DNA of 51,820 nucleotides from an uncultured Alistipes sp. (GCA_944321765.1 CALUMQ010000037.1:1-51820), one strand, 5' to 3'. Positions 34,002 through 43,284 are shown, counted from the stretch's first letter. Numbers and translations are program-made. Notes: generated by a model from the letters alone, not told the origin.

Positions 34002-37000
34002 CTATCGCTCCGGTTCCGGCCCGCCGTTGTGCAGGTTCCGATAGTCACTGGGGGTCATGCCATAACGGGCGGTGAACTCCCGATAGAAATAGGAGCGACT
34101 CGTAATGCCGATCTCCGCAATTACCTCCTTGATGGGCAGGTTGCCGAGCAGAAGCAGCGCCGCCTTCTCCAGACGGTAATTCTTGATGAACTCCGCCGGG
34201 GAGTAGTCCGACACCTCCTTGAACTTCCGGTAGAACTGCCGAGAACTCATGGCCAGGCGGTCGGCGATGAACGAAGAGCCCAGGTTCTCCCGGTCGATGT
34301 TGTCCTCGATAATGGCGACCATCTTGCGGATAAACTCCACCTGCTCGCTGGTCGTACAGGAGAGCATGTTCGCCACGGGCTCCGGAAGCCCCTCTACCCG
34401 CACCTGTCTGATTCCCGTACGGCCATAGATCGCATGGTGAAGAATCTCCCCGAGATAAACAATATCGTAAGGCAGCATCACAAAGGCATCGGCGCGCAGA
34501 ATCAACTCCCGACGTACGGCCGAGAAGCCCCGCCACGGCAGCAACAGCACGAAAGCCACCTTCGCCAACAATCCTCCGTTGCGATTGACAAACTCCAGGA
34601 AGGTCTCCTCCGACTCGGAGTAGATCATCAGATCGACGAGAAATACCGCCGGGGATCCGCTCTGCATGTACTCGACGGCCTGCTGGATGCTGCGCACCTG
34701 ATAAACGACATATTCGTTGCAAAGCATGTCGTCAAGCAGCCAGTACATGTCGTCATGATCCTCGAGCAGCAGCACGATCTTACGATCCGCCGAGGGGACA
34801 GGACGGGACTCCTCGGCCGGTCGGAACGACAGGGTCAACACGCCATCCTCCTCCGAGAAGGTCACAAGAGGATCAACCTGGACCATCAATACCCGGACCT
34901 GCCGATGCAGAAAGTCCAGCACGACATCGCCCGACGACTCGTCTGCGGACACATCGTTCTCGGTAAGACGCTCGCGGAGGTGCCTCAACAGCGTCCGGGA
35001 AGAACGGAACGTGACGTTCATCCGCCCCTCCGACTCCGAGACCGACATCACGAAACGCCGCGGACCTGCCGCATAGAGGTAGATATAACTGAAGAAGAGT
35101 TTGAGCGCGTTCTTGTAGACCGGAAAGGCAAACCCTTCGGGAATCTGCGTCTCGATGTTGCCCAACTCGGGGCTTTGCCGCATGGCAAAGCGCATGGCTT
35201 CGTCACTGAGTTCCTTGATATTGGCACGGCCGTACACGGAGTATCGCTTCAGATCGGGCATATACGGCAACTCCTTCTCTCCGGGATGAGCCCCGGTCAT
35301 CAGCAGCGACATGACGGTCTCCTGAATGGTATCGGCAGCAGATCCGCGCCCGCCGGGATCCGCCGGAATCCGGCCACTGGCCCGGTAGATCGCCGTCAGG
35401 CCCGCGGCCACGGTGCGGTTGCCGCCTGGCGGCAGCGCTCCCGACGTCTTTCCGCTCTCGAGGCGCAGCAGTTCGTCGATCACGCGCTTGTGCCGCGCGG
35501 CTCCGCGCAGCAGCACGAAGAGGAAGAGGCACACTGCGATTGTCAGCAGGACAAAAAGCATCCGCACCCAGGTCCTCTGATACCATAACGGAAGAATCCG
35601 CAGCGGGACTGCGAGGCTCTTGGCCTGGGAATCGAAGACATCCTTGCGATAGCGCACATGGAAGACGTACTCCCCGGGAGGAATGTCCGAGTAGGTGGCC
35701 TTGTGAAGTGCCCGGAACGGCGACCACTTCTTGTCATACCCCTCGAGCATCCAGGAGTACTCGACATCCGATCCGGAGATGAAGTCCGGGACCACGAACG
35801 ACAACGTGAAATCGTGATCCGGAGACCTGAACCGCAGTCCCCGCACCGGATCATAGTAATCGCAAAGGCTCTCCTGCCGGTTACCGAACGCAAGCCCCCG
35901 CAGCAGAATATCGGGATAATAACCCGTATTCTCCGAGCCCCATTTGTCGAGATAGAGGAGTCCGTCCATGCCGCCGAAGAAGAGTCGTCCCGTATAGGGA
36001 CATTCGTAATAGGCGTCGTCGCTGAACTCGCCGATCTGTACGCCTCCGCTGTAATAGAACGAATGGAACGAATCGTCGCGGGGATTGTACTTGACAAGTC
36101 CCTTGTTGGTGCTCAGCCAGAAGAATCCGTCGGCATCTTCGAGAATGCCGTGGATCATGTCGTTGATGAGCCCCTGTTCCCGGCCCAGGTAGTGGGGCTC
36201 GATCTTTCGGCCCTCGAAGTGCAGGCGCACCAGACCGGCCGAGGTTCCCACCAGCAGATCACCGTCCCGGGCCCAGCGCAGGCACAGCACATCGTCCACC
36301 GGGCGTCCGGTCAGTTCACGCAGCGAGTGGATCCAGTAATTGCCGGTCGTCAGGTCGAAGCGCACGAGACCCCGGTCGCGGCTTCCCAGCCAAAGAACCG
36401 AGTCGCCCTGGTTGACCATCGAATAGAAGGTCGAAAGCTCCTGCTGTTCGTGGAAAAAACGGTAACGACGAACGTTGTGAGCCACGATGTCTTCACCCGA
36501 TTTTTGCAGAATCAGCCGATAAAAACCCTCCCGCGTCGCAACGTACAGCGTCGTATCATTGGGTTCGTAGACCTGGTGCACCTCTTCGAGATGCCGGTTT
36601 TCGGGCAGATCCACATGGCGCAGGCGTGTATCCCCAAAGCGGTAATAGAAGAGTCCCGCGGGGCCCGAGCCTACCCAGAATCCATCCATGAAACGGCTCG
36701 CCCGGAGTGAATAGACCGGGAACTCGATGTCGTCGCGCGAATACGAATTCACGGATTGCTGCTTCGCGGGGAAGAAGACATCCGCCTTCTCGGCGCTCAC
36801 CCCCTCGGCATAATCGCGGATGCGGACCAGTCCGTCGCCCTTCGTCCCGAACCAAAGCGAGCCGTCGCGGTCGGTCAGAATCGACCGCACCTGCCGCGTG
36901 AAGTTCTGCGAGAGATCCCGCGTCATGAGATTCGTCGCAATGGAGTGGCGTTTGGTATACATCATGGCACCCTTGCCGTCGACACCGATCCACAGAATCC

Positions 37001-38069
37001 CCTGCTCCGAGTCCTTGTAGAGGCAGAAGATGCGCAGATTGCGATCGATGATCTCCTCGCGGTAGGATTCGATGGCCCGGAGCTGCATCAGTCCGTTGGT
37101 GCGGAAGGCGATCATCAAATCGTCGTAGAAGGGGACGATACCCACGATGGGACCGTATTTGGCCACCAGCGACGAGAGGTTGCGGATATAGACCTTCGTC
37201 TGTCGCCACACGTCATATATGTAGAGGTCCTTGTTCGAGTCGATGAAGCAGAAGGACTTGTCATCCTGACAGAAGAGCGTCTCGACACGAAGGGGATGGA
37301 ATTCGCTGGTCGAGAGGCCCGCCATGGTATCGGTCGAGGCGTCGTCAAAGGAGGCTACCGAAATGCGGCACACCTCGCCCGTCCGCGTGGAGTCGGGAAA
37401 GAGCCACAGCTCGCCCGACCCGGTGACGAACGAACGGTGACCCGGATCGCTCACCCTCACGGGAAGATCCTCGATACGGACGAACCGCTCCAGCGTCGGG
37501 TTGTAATAGGAGATGCTGTCGGGAGCCACGAGCCAGGTTGCACCATTCGAGTTCGAACACAGATACGTTCCGGAAGTTATCGGGTAATTGGCCTCCACGC
37601 ACCGGTGCTCCCGCGAAAAACGGTTCACGCCGCTCTGGGTGGTAATCCAGAGACAATTGCCGTCGGCGCGGCTGATTCCGAAAATCACGTTGTTGTCCAG
37701 CGTTTGCGGCTCGGAGAAGTCCGAACGGAAAACCTCCATCTCCTCGCCGTCGAAGCAGTTCACTCCGTCGTAGGTCCCGAACCACATCAGCTCGTCCTGA
37801 TCCTTGTAGATGCAGATCACCGAACTGTGCGACAGACTCTGCTGATGGCCGATCTCACTAAATATATAGGTGTTATTGTCATCCTCCGGCGAGGCATGCA
37901 GGGGGGGGGAAATGACGAGGCACAGCGCAGCAACGACAAAGTATACGATCCACTTCCTACCGAAAGATGTCGTGGGGCCACAATACGTCGGGCGAGAATC
38001 GGGATTCGATTCCGCTCCGTTTCGCCAGGTATCGTCAAATTCGTTGGGGACGACGTCTTGCCCCGGCAT
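34002..38069 (-). CDS. HTCS-type regulator: beta-propeller sensor, Y_Y_Y domain, degenerate kinase and receiver, AraC DNA-binding domain
   Basis: Counted from the ATG at 38069 the protein has 1355 residues. It has an N-terminal signal anchor (about 37-59), two-component-regulator propeller repeats (about 65-730), a Y_Y_Y domain (VEYSWMLEGYDKKWSPF, GEYVFHVRYR), a membrane segment (about 830-852), a kinase-like region (about 860-1085), a receiver-like region (about 1093-1210) and an AraC-type HTH at the C terminus. The kinase region lacks an SHELRTP H-box and the N and G boxes. The receiver keeps Asp in FLVDLMI, but the usual Ser/Thr and Lys positions read LLPW and MLPYD. The open frame extends to 38690, across the GH2 promoter and start, so that extension is not real. 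A nine-base C tract lies at codons 54-57. It probably controls the adjacent susCD unit and the divergent GH2 gene. Confidence 0.85.
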   Translation of the reverse strand: MPGQDVVPNEFDDTWRNGAESNPDSRPTYCGPTTSFGRKWIVYFVVAALCLVISPPLHASPEDDNNTYIFSEIGHQQSLSHSSVICIYKDQDELMWFGTYDGVNCFDGEEMEVFRSDFSEPQTLDNNVIFGISRADGNCLWITTQSGVNRFSREHRCVEANYPITSGTYLCSNSNGATWLVAPDSISYYNPTLERFVRIEDLPVRVSDPGHRSFVTGSGELWLFPDSTRTGEVCRISVASFDDASTDTMAGLSTSEFHPLRVETLFCQDDKSFCFIDSNKDLYIYDVWRQTKVYIRNLSSLVAKYGPIVGIVPFYDDLMIAFRTNGLMQLRAIESYREEIIDRNLRIFCLYKDSEQGILWIGVDGKGAMMYTKRHSIATNLMTRDLSQNFTRQVRSILTDRDGSLWFGTKGDGLVRIRDYAEGVSAEKADVFFPAKQQSVNSYSRDDIEFPVYSLRASRFMDGFWVGSGPAGLFYYRFGDTRLRHVDLPENRHLEEVHQVYEPNDTTLYVATREGFYRLILQKSGEDIVAHNVRRYRFFHEQQELSTFYSMVNQGDSVLWLGSRDRGLVRFDLTTGNYWIHSLRELTGRPVDDVLCLRWARDGDLLVGTSAGLVRLHFEGRKIEPHYLGREQGLINDMIHGILEDADGFFWLSTNKGLVKYNPRDDSFHSFYYSGGVQIGEFSDDAYYECPYTGRLFFGGMDGLLYLDKWGSENTGYYPDILLRGLAFGNRQESLCDYYDPVRGLRFRSPDHDFTLSFVVPDFISGSDVEYSWMLEGYDKKWSPFRALHKATYSDIPPGEYVFHVRYRKDVFDSQAKSLAVPLRILPLWYQRTWVRMLFVLLTIAVCLFLFVLLRGAARHKRVIDELLRLESGKTSGALPPGGNRTVAAGLTAIYRASGRIPADPGGRGSAADTIQETVMSLLMTGAHPGEKELPYMPDLKRYSVYGRANIKELSDEAMRFAMRQSPELGNIETQIPEGFAFPVYKNALKLFFSYIYLYAAGPRRFVMSVSESEGRMNVTFRSSRTLLRHLRERLTENDVSADESSGDVVLDFLHRQVRVLMVQVDPLVTFSEEDGVLTLSFRPAEESRPVPSADRKIVLLLEDHDDMYWLLDDMLCNEYVVYQVRSIQQAVEYMQSGSPAVFLVDLMIYSESEETFLEFVNRNGGLLAKVAFVLLLPWRGFSAVRRELILRADAFVMLPYDIVYLGEILHHAIYGRTGIRQVRVEGLPEPVANMLSCTTSEQVEFIRKMVAIIEDNIDRENLGSSFIADRLAMSSRQFYRKFKEVSDYSPAEFIKNYRLEKAALLLLGNLPIKEVIAEIGITSRSYFYREFTARYGMTPSDYRNLHNGGPEPER
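37901..37909 (-). repeat. In-frame C9 homopolymer tract at the end of the regulator signal anchor
   Basis: Nine G on the + strand read as TCC CCC CCC C in the regulator (Ser-Pro-Pro-Leu), at the end of the hydrophobic N-terminal segment. The present length keeps the signal segment in frame with the propeller; one base more or fewer would truncate the protein. Confidence 0.9.
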
Positions 38070-38338
38070 CCGCCCGAGGCTACAGGTCCACGCCGACACG
38101 TGTACAAATTTATTTCCCCCCATGAATGGATTCATCGACGATAAAAATACATCTTTTTTGTCATTCGGCAAATGATTTCCCCGAGATTTTATCCACATCG
38201 AGCCCTTCCATAGGGTCTGATCTGTCAAAAGTGAAACAAAAAAAGTCATTTGAGAACAGCTCTCCGAACAACGGGCCGATCCTCGCCGGAACCTCCGACA
38301 GGAACCAGAAAGGAGGCAAAAAGCAGCTTTTCGACCGT
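38070..38338. other. Divergent intergenic region between the regulator and GH2
   Basis: The space between the regulator ATG and the GH2 ATG is 379 bases in all and carries both divergent promoters. No gene is seen. Between about 38140 and 38330 there is AT-rich sequence without a clear repeat or operator that I could identify by eye. Confidence 0.5.
38105..38112 (-). promoter_or_regulatory. Candidate regulator promoter, -7 element TAAATTTG
   Basis: TAAATTTG on the minus strand fits TAnnTTTG and stands 35 bases before the ATG at 38069, which supports that start over the ATGs at 38123 and 38135. No good -33 TTG is seen. Confidence 0.4.
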
Positions 38339-38373
38339 TTTGTACCGAAAATCCGGGAATTATTTTAACTTTG
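38339..38373 (+). promoter_or_regulatory. GH2 beta-galactosidase promoter
   Basis: TAACTTTG (38366-38373) fits TAnnTTTG; TTTG at 38339-38342 lies 23 bases upstream, a slightly long spacer. The ATG at 38449 follows after about 70 bases. The open frame upstream of that ATG begins inside this element and is therefore not coding. Confidence 0.6.
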
Positions 38374-38448
38374 CATAAAATTGTCTCGGCCGATTTACGA
38401 GGCAATTGCACACGCCAACACCAAAACAACCAAATACCCTGTAGAACT

Positions 38449-41400
38449 ATGAAGAAAATCTTTCTCTGCGGACTGGCCTCGCTCCTCGCCTGGACTGCCG
38501 GTGCGCAATCGAACGAATGGCAGGACGCCACCGTCAATGCGGTCAACCGCATGCCGATGCATGCCTCCTTCTTCGCCTTCGAAACGCCCGAAGCCGCCCT
38601 CGGCGGAGACCGCACCCGCTCGGACCGTTTCCTGACGCTCAACGGATTCTGGAATTTCGACTGGGTTTGCGATGCCGACCAACGGCCCACGGACTTCTAC
38701 CGCACCGACTACAACGACAAAGGCTGGGGCAAGATGCCCGTCCCGGGAATCTGGGAGATGAACGGATACGGAGACCCGATGTACCTCAACGTTGGCTACG
38801 CCTGGAGAGGATGGTACAAGAACAATCCGCCCTATGTACCCGTCAAGCAGAACCACGTGGGATCCTACCGCCGCACGATCGACATTCCCTCCGGCTGGGA
38901 CGGCAAGCAGATCGTCGCACACTTCGGATCCGTCACCTCGAACATCTACCTCTGGGTCAACGGCCGTTATGTGGGTTACAGCGAAGACAGCAAGCTCGAA
39001 GCCGAATTCGACATCACCCCCTACGTGAAGCCCGGCGCCAACCTTATCGCCTTCCAGGTCTTCCGCTGGTGCGACGGATCCTATCTCGAGGACCAGGACT
39101 TCTTCCGTCTCTCGGGCGTCGGCCGTGACTGCTACCTCTATGCCCGCGACAAACGGCAGGTGGAAAACATCCGCGTCAACGCAGCGCCCTCGGCCGACTT
39201 CACCTCCGGAACGGTGACCGTCGAGGCCGCGCTCTCGAAGGCCGCGCGCGGATGCACACTCGACCTGCAGCTGACCGGTCCCGACGGCAAGCAGATCGTG
39301 GCCCAGCAGCAGAAGATCAGCGGGACGACACTCTCCTGTACGCTTGACGCCGGAAAGGTGGCGCTGTGGAGCGCCGAGACCCCCGTGCTCTACACCCTGA
39401 CGGCAACGCTCAAAACCGCAGCCGGACAGGTTATCGAAGTCATTCCGCTGAAAACCGGATTCCGCAGCGTGGAGATCCGCGACGGACAGCTGCTGGTCAA
39501 CGGTCAGCCCGTGCTCATCAAGGGTGCCAACCGTCACGAAATGGATCCCGACTACGGATACTACATCTCCGAAGAGCGCATGCTTCAGGATCTCCGCATC
39601 ATGAAGGAGTACAACCTCAACGCCGTACGTACGTGCCACTACCCCGACAACAACCGCTGGTATGAACTCTGCGACCAGTACGGCATCTACGTCGTTGCCG
39701 AGGCCAACATCGAGTCCCACGGCATGGGATACGGCGAGAAGACCCTTGCGGCAAACCCCATCTACGCCAAGGCTCACATGGAGCGCAACACGCGCAACGT
39801 GATGCGTTCGATCAATCACCCCTCGGTCATCGTGTGGTCGCTGGGCAACGAGGCCGGCGACGGTCCCAACTTCGACGCCTGCTACGACTGGATCAAAAAG
39901 TACGATTCCACGCGTCCGATCCAGCATGAACGTGGCATCGACCGTCAGAACGGCCGCAACACCGACATCGTATGCCCGATGTACTGGCCCTATGATCTGT
40001 GCGAGAAATACCTCGCCGGAAACCCCTCCAAGCCCCTCATTCAGTGCGAGTACGCCCACGCCATGGGCAACTCCATGGGAGGCTTCCGCGAATACTGGGA
40101 TCTGATCCGCCGCGAGCCGAAATATCAGGGCGGATTCATCTGGGACTTCGTCGATCAGTCGCTCCACAAGAAGGGTCGCAACGGCGTCCTGATCTATGGT
40201 TACGGCGGTGACTGGAACCCCTATGATCCCTCGGATCTGAACTTCTGCGACAACGGGCTGATCAGCCCCGACCGCCGTCCCAATCCCCACATGAAGGAGG
40301 TCGGCTACTTCTACCAGTCGATCTGGACCTCGTGGGCCGGCGAGAAGGCCGGAAATACGGTGGACGTGCTGAACGAGAACTTCTTCAAGGATCTCGCGAA
40401 CTACGACCTCCACTGGGAGGTGCTGTGCGACGGAAAGCCCGTCTGCCGCGGCGTCATCAACGACCTGAAGATCGCTCCGCAGCAGCATGCACAGATCGCG
40501 CTGCCCTACGATCCCGCAGCGCTGCCCGCCCGGGGAGAGTTGATGCTCAATGTCGCCTACCGGCTCAAGAACGCCGACGGACTGCTGCCCGCAGGTCACG
40601 TTGCGGCACGCGGCCAGCTCCCGATCCGCGACTATGAGTTCACGGCACCGACGGTGAACACGAATCTCGAGGAGGAGCCGATCACCCTTGCCGACAACCA
40701 CGACAACTTCCTGATCATCGAAGGAAACGGTCTGCATATCGACTTCAACCGTCAGACGGGATTCATTACCCGCTACGAGTTCCGCGGGCAGAACTTCCTG
40801 GCCGACGGAGCGTACATCCGTCCGAACTTCTGGCGCGCCCCGACCGACAACGACTTCGGCGCAGGGCTGCAGAACCGCTATGCCGTCTGGAAGAACCCCA
40901 CGCTGAAGCTCACCTCGCTGACGCATGACGAGGCCGAGGGCATCATAACCGTAAAGGCCTCCTACGACATGCCGGAGGTCAAGGGCAGCATGCAGATCGC
41001 ATACTCGATCGACAACACGGGCGCCATCCTCATCGACCAGACGTTCGACGCCTCGGAAGGGGTCGAGATGCCCGACATGTTCCGCTTCGGCGTGCGCTTC
41101 GCCATGCCCGAGGGCTTCGAGCACCTCCAATACTACGGACGCGGTCCGGGCGAGAACTATGCCGACCGCAAGTGGGCCGACTTCATCGGGCTCTATACGC
41201 AGAGTGTCGACGAGCAGTTCTATCCCTACATCCGTCCGCAGGAGACCGGCACGAAGAGCGATCTGCGCTGGTGGCACCTCGCAGATATCGGCGGCCGCGG
41301 TCTGATGGTCACCTCCGTGGCACCCTTCTCCGCTTCGGCCCTCCATTACTCGCAGGAGTCGCTCGACGAGGGTCCCGTAAAGCGTCAGGGACATTCCCCC

Positions 41401-41562
41401 GAGGTGGAGCGTCAGGACGAGGTTTCGGTATGCATCGACAAGGTTCAGTACGGACTCGGATGCATCGATTCGTGGGGACGGCTTCCGTTGCCCGAATACC
41501 GCGTACCGTATGCCGACTACAACTTCCAGGTGAAGATCGCTCCGGAAAGACACCTCCGGTAA
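38449..41562 (+). CDS. Secreted GH2 beta-galactosidase (LacZ type)
   Basis: The 1037-residue enzyme starts at MKKIFLCGLASLLAWTAGAQ, a signal peptide. The GH2 sugar-binding, immunoglobulin-like and TIM-barrel domains follow. The proposed acid/base is Glu468 in WSLGNEAGDGP and the nucleophile Glu534 in IQCEYAHAMGNS. A C-terminal beta-galactosidase small-chain domain is present (GLHIDFNRQTGFITRYEF, YYGRGPGENYADR). The export signal means it works on periplasmic or surface oligosaccharides, not as a cytoplasmic LacZ. It is divergent from the regulator gene and most likely part of the same glycan locus, exposing residues under terminal galactose. Confidence 0.95.
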   Translation: MKKIFLCGLASLLAWTAGAQSNEWQDATVNAVNRMPMHASFFAFETPEAALGGDRTRSDRFLTLNGFWNFDWVCDADQRPTDFYRTDYNDKGWGKMPVPGIWEMNGYGDPMYLNVGYAWRGWYKNNPPYVPVKQNHVGSYRRTIDIPSGWDGKQIVAHFGSVTSNIYLWVNGRYVGYSEDSKLEAEFDITPYVKPGANLIAFQVFRWCDGSYLEDQDFFRLSGVGRDCYLYARDKRQVENIRVNAAPSADFTSGTVTVEAALSKAARGCTLDLQLTGPDGKQIVAQQQKISGTTLSCTLDAGKVALWSAETPVLYTLTATLKTAAGQVIEVIPLKTGFRSVEIRDGQLLVNGQPVLIKGANRHEMDPDYGYYISEERMLQDLRIMKEYNLNAVRTCHYPDNNRWYELCDQYGIYVVAEANIESHGMGYGEKTLAANPIYAKAHMERNTRNVMRSINHPSVIVWSLGNEAGDGPNFDACYDWIKKYDSTRPIQHERGIDRQNGRNTDIVCPMYWPYDLCEKYLAGNPSKPLIQCEYAHAMGNSMGGFREYWDLIRREPKYQGGFIWDFVDQSLHKKGRNGVLIYGYGGDWNPYDPSDLNFCDNGLISPDRRPNPHMKEVGYFYQSIWTSWAGEKAGNTVDVLNENFFKDLANYDLHWEVLCDGKPVCRGVINDLKIAPQQHAQIALPYDPAALPARGELMLNVAYRLKNADGLLPAGHVAARGQLPIRDYEFTAPTVNTNLEEEPITLADNHDNFLIIEGNGLHIDFNRQTGFITRYEFRGQNFLADGAYIRPNFWRAPTDNDFGAGLQNRYAVWKNPTLKLTSLTHDEAEGIITVKASYDMPEVKGSMQIAYSIDNTGAILIDQTFDASEGVEMPDMFRFGVRFAMPEGFEHLQYYGRGPGENYADRKWADFIGLYTQSVDEQFYPYIRPQETGTKSDLRWWHLADIGGRGLMVTSVAPFSASALHYSQESLDEGPVKRQGHSPEVERQDEVSVCIDKVQYGLGCIDSWGRLPLPEYRVPYADYNFQVKIAPERHLR

Positions 41563-41587
41563 GTATCCTCACGACAGAATCACACAG

Positions 41588-41618
41588 AGAGGGAGTCCCG
41601 ATGGGGACTCCCTCTTTT
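41588..41618 (+). terminator. Intrinsic terminator after GH2
   Basis: A perfect 12-bp stem (41588-41599 with 41604-41615) closes a GATG loop and continues into TTTT. It lies 26 bases after the GH2 stop. Confidence 0.88.
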
Positions 41619-41631
41619 GGTTGCTGCCGGC

Positions 41632-41663
41632 TTGACGGAAAGCGGAAAAAATATGTATCTTTG
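41632..41663 (+). promoter_or_regulatory. Promoter of the yqaA-like/GNAT pair
   Basis: TATCTTTG (41656-41663) matches TAnnTTTG, with TTG at 41632-41634 about 21 bases upstream. The ATG at 41716 follows. Confidence 0.65.
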
Positions 41664-41715
41664 TCCTCAGCTTCCACCCTTTCGCAGGGCCGGATGATCA
41701 ACCGCCACACAACGC

Positions 41716-42177
41716 ATGATGGAGACCTTCACGCAATTCTGTATCGACTGGGGCTACTGGGGCCTCTTTCTCTCGGCATTCATCGCCGGGAGCATTCTGC
41801 CGTTCAGCTCCGAAGCCGTCATGGTCATTCTCGTTCGCATGGGGCTCAACCCCGTGGGATGCGTCGCGGCCGCGGCACTCGGGAACACCCTCGGCGGCAT
41901 GACCTGCTACTGGATCGGATCGCTCGGACGCACGGAGTGGATCACCCGGCTGGGCGTCTCGACGCGCCAGCTGGCCCGAGCCCGGAAATTCCTTTCGGGG
42001 CGCGGCGCCATGATGGCCTTCTTTGCCTTTCTGCCCACGATCGGCGAAGCGATCGCCATCGTCCTGGGGCTGATGCGCAGCAACGTCTGGCTGACGGGCA
42101 TCTCGATGCTCATTGGCAAAACACTGCGTTACATCGTCGTACTGGCTTCGTTCGAAGGAGTCCTCTCACTGTTCTGA
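41716..42177 (+). CDS. YqaA/DedA-related small inner-membrane protein
   Basis: The 153-residue hydrophobic protein has about four membrane segments. It shows the SNARE-associated/DedA-like pattern: GYWGLFLSAFIAGSILPFSSEAVMV, written here across a helix pair, a GNTLGGMTCYWIG glycine-rich segment, and FFAFLPTIGEAIAIVLGLMR with the conserved Pro and Gly. YqaA-type proteins are single-domain relatives of DedA flippase-like proteins; the transported substrate is unknown. A second ATG immediately follows the first. The stop codon TGA abuts the ATG of the acetyltransferase gene, so the two are co-translated. Confidence 0.85.
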   Translation: MMETFTQFCIDWGYWGLFLSAFIAGSILPFSSEAVMVILVRMGLNPVGCVAAAALGNTLGGMTCYWIGSLGRTEWITRLGVSTRQLARARKFLSGRGAMMAFFAFLPTIGEAIAIVLGLMRSNVWLTGISMLIGKTLRYIVVLASFEGVLSLF

Positions 42178-42651
42178 ATGACCGTCATGGAGATCCGCCC
42201 GACCAATACCCCCTCGCGCGAACTGCTCCTGCTGGCCGATGAATCAGAAGCCTCCGTTGCCGACTACGTCGGACGGAGCCGGTGCTATGCAGCCTTCGAA
42301 GAGGAGCATATCATCGGGCAGTACCTGTTGCTGCACACGCGCCCCTTTACGGCCGAGATCGTGAACATCGCCGTCCGGCCAGACCGTCAACGGCAGGGAA
42401 TAGGGACACAACTGCTGCATCACGCCATCCGAACCGCCCGGGGAGACGGGTTCCGCCTGCTCGAAATCGGCACGGGCGACTCCGGCACGGGGCAGATCGC
42501 CCTGTACGAACGCTGCGGATTCATCCGCTGCGGCATCGACATCGACTATTTCCGCAAGCACTACCCTGCCGCGATTTTCGAAAACGGCATCGAATGCCGC
42601 CACATGGTGCGCCTGCGCATGGAACTCTTCCCGCAGGCCTCATCCCGGTAG
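42178..42651 (+). CDS. GNAT family N-acetyltransferase
   Basis: The 157-residue protein has the GNAT fold. The acetyl-CoA-binding motif A is VRPDRQRQGIGTQLL (about 67-81), and motif B is ALYERCGFIRCGIDIDYF. The acceptor substrate cannot be inferred. It starts directly at the yqaA-like stop codon, so the two genes form a pair; an ATG three codons later could be the real start. Confidence 0.88.
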   Translation: MTVMEIRPTNTPSRELLLLADESEASVADYVGRSRCYAAFEEEHIIGQYLLLHTRPFTAEIVNIAVRPDRQRQGIGTQLLHHAIRTARGDGFRLLEIGTGDSGTGQIALYERCGFIRCGIDIDYFRKHYPAAIFENGIECRHMVRLRMELFPQASSR

Positions 42652-42665
42652 TCGCCCCCCAAGGC

Positions 42666-42697
42666 AAAAAAAGACCGGTCTCCCGACGGAAGACCGG
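42666..42697 (-). terminator. Ferritin gene terminator
   Basis: CCGGTCT (42675-42681) pairs with AGACCGG (42691-42697), and on the minus strand seven T residues follow. It lies 30 bases after the ferritin stop; it could also slow + strand transcription leaving the GNAT gene. Confidence 0.82.
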
Positions 42698-42726
42698 AAC
42701 TCACATGACAAGCACCGCCGTACCGG

Positions 42727-43251
42727 CTATTCGGCCGATGCGCCCAGCGGCGAAGCCTGCGTATAGGTACGCGCCGCCAGCTCCTTGTCGAGCATGTAAA
42801 GCCCGAACTTGTTGCCGTCGACAGCCTCGCAGGCGGTGATCATCTCGCGGGCCGACTCCTCCTCCTCGACCTGCTCGTCGATGAACCACACAAGCATGTT
42901 CGACGAGGCGTAATCCTTGTCTGCGGCGGCAATCGACGCCAGGTTGTTGAACATCTCCGTCACCTCCTGCTCATGCTTGAGCGTGTCCTGGAACATCTCC
43001 AGCGGCGACGCCCAGCGTGTGCGCACTTCGGCAATAGGCTGGAGCGTAACCTCCGCATTGCGCGAAAGGATGTAGTTCATCAGGATGCGGGCATGGTCCT
43101 GTTCCTCGCGGAACTGTACGTAGAACCAGTTGGCAAAGCCCTTGAGCCCTTTGGCCTCGGCATCCATCGACATCGAAAGGTAAAGATAGGCCGACCACAT
43201 CTCGGCATTGATCTGCGCATTGAGCGCTTCGTGCAGTTTTTTACTCAGCAT
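42727..43251 (-). CDS. ftnA: Bacterial non-haem ferritin
   Basis: The product is 174 residues from the ATG at 43251; the upstream extension to 43317 runs through the promoter. The di-iron ferroxidase ligands line up with E. coli FtnA numbering: Glu17, Glu50, His53 (FREEQDHA), Glu94 and Gln127. A four-helix bundle and the usual length are evident. The protein stores iron in 24-subunit shells in the cytoplasm and protects against oxidative damage. The gene is monocistronic, bounded by its own promoter and terminator. Confidence 0.93.
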   Translation of the reverse strand: MLSKKLHEALNAQINAEMWSAYLYLSMSMDAEAKGLKGFANWFYVQFREEQDHARILMNYILSRNAEVTLQPIAEVRTRWASPLEMFQDTLKHEQEVTEMFNNLASIAAADKDYASSNMLVWFIDEQVEEEESAREMITACEAVDGNKFGLYMLDKELAARTYTQASPLGASAE

Positions 43252-43284
43252 AATTACGTGTTTTTTAGGTTGTGTGTTCTTACG

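Noticed and set aside
38070-38690. N-terminal extension of the regulator frame by 207 codons
   Set aside because: It would overlap the GH2 promoter, leader and start, and lacks domain character; the ATG at 38069 after a TAAATTTG box is preferred.
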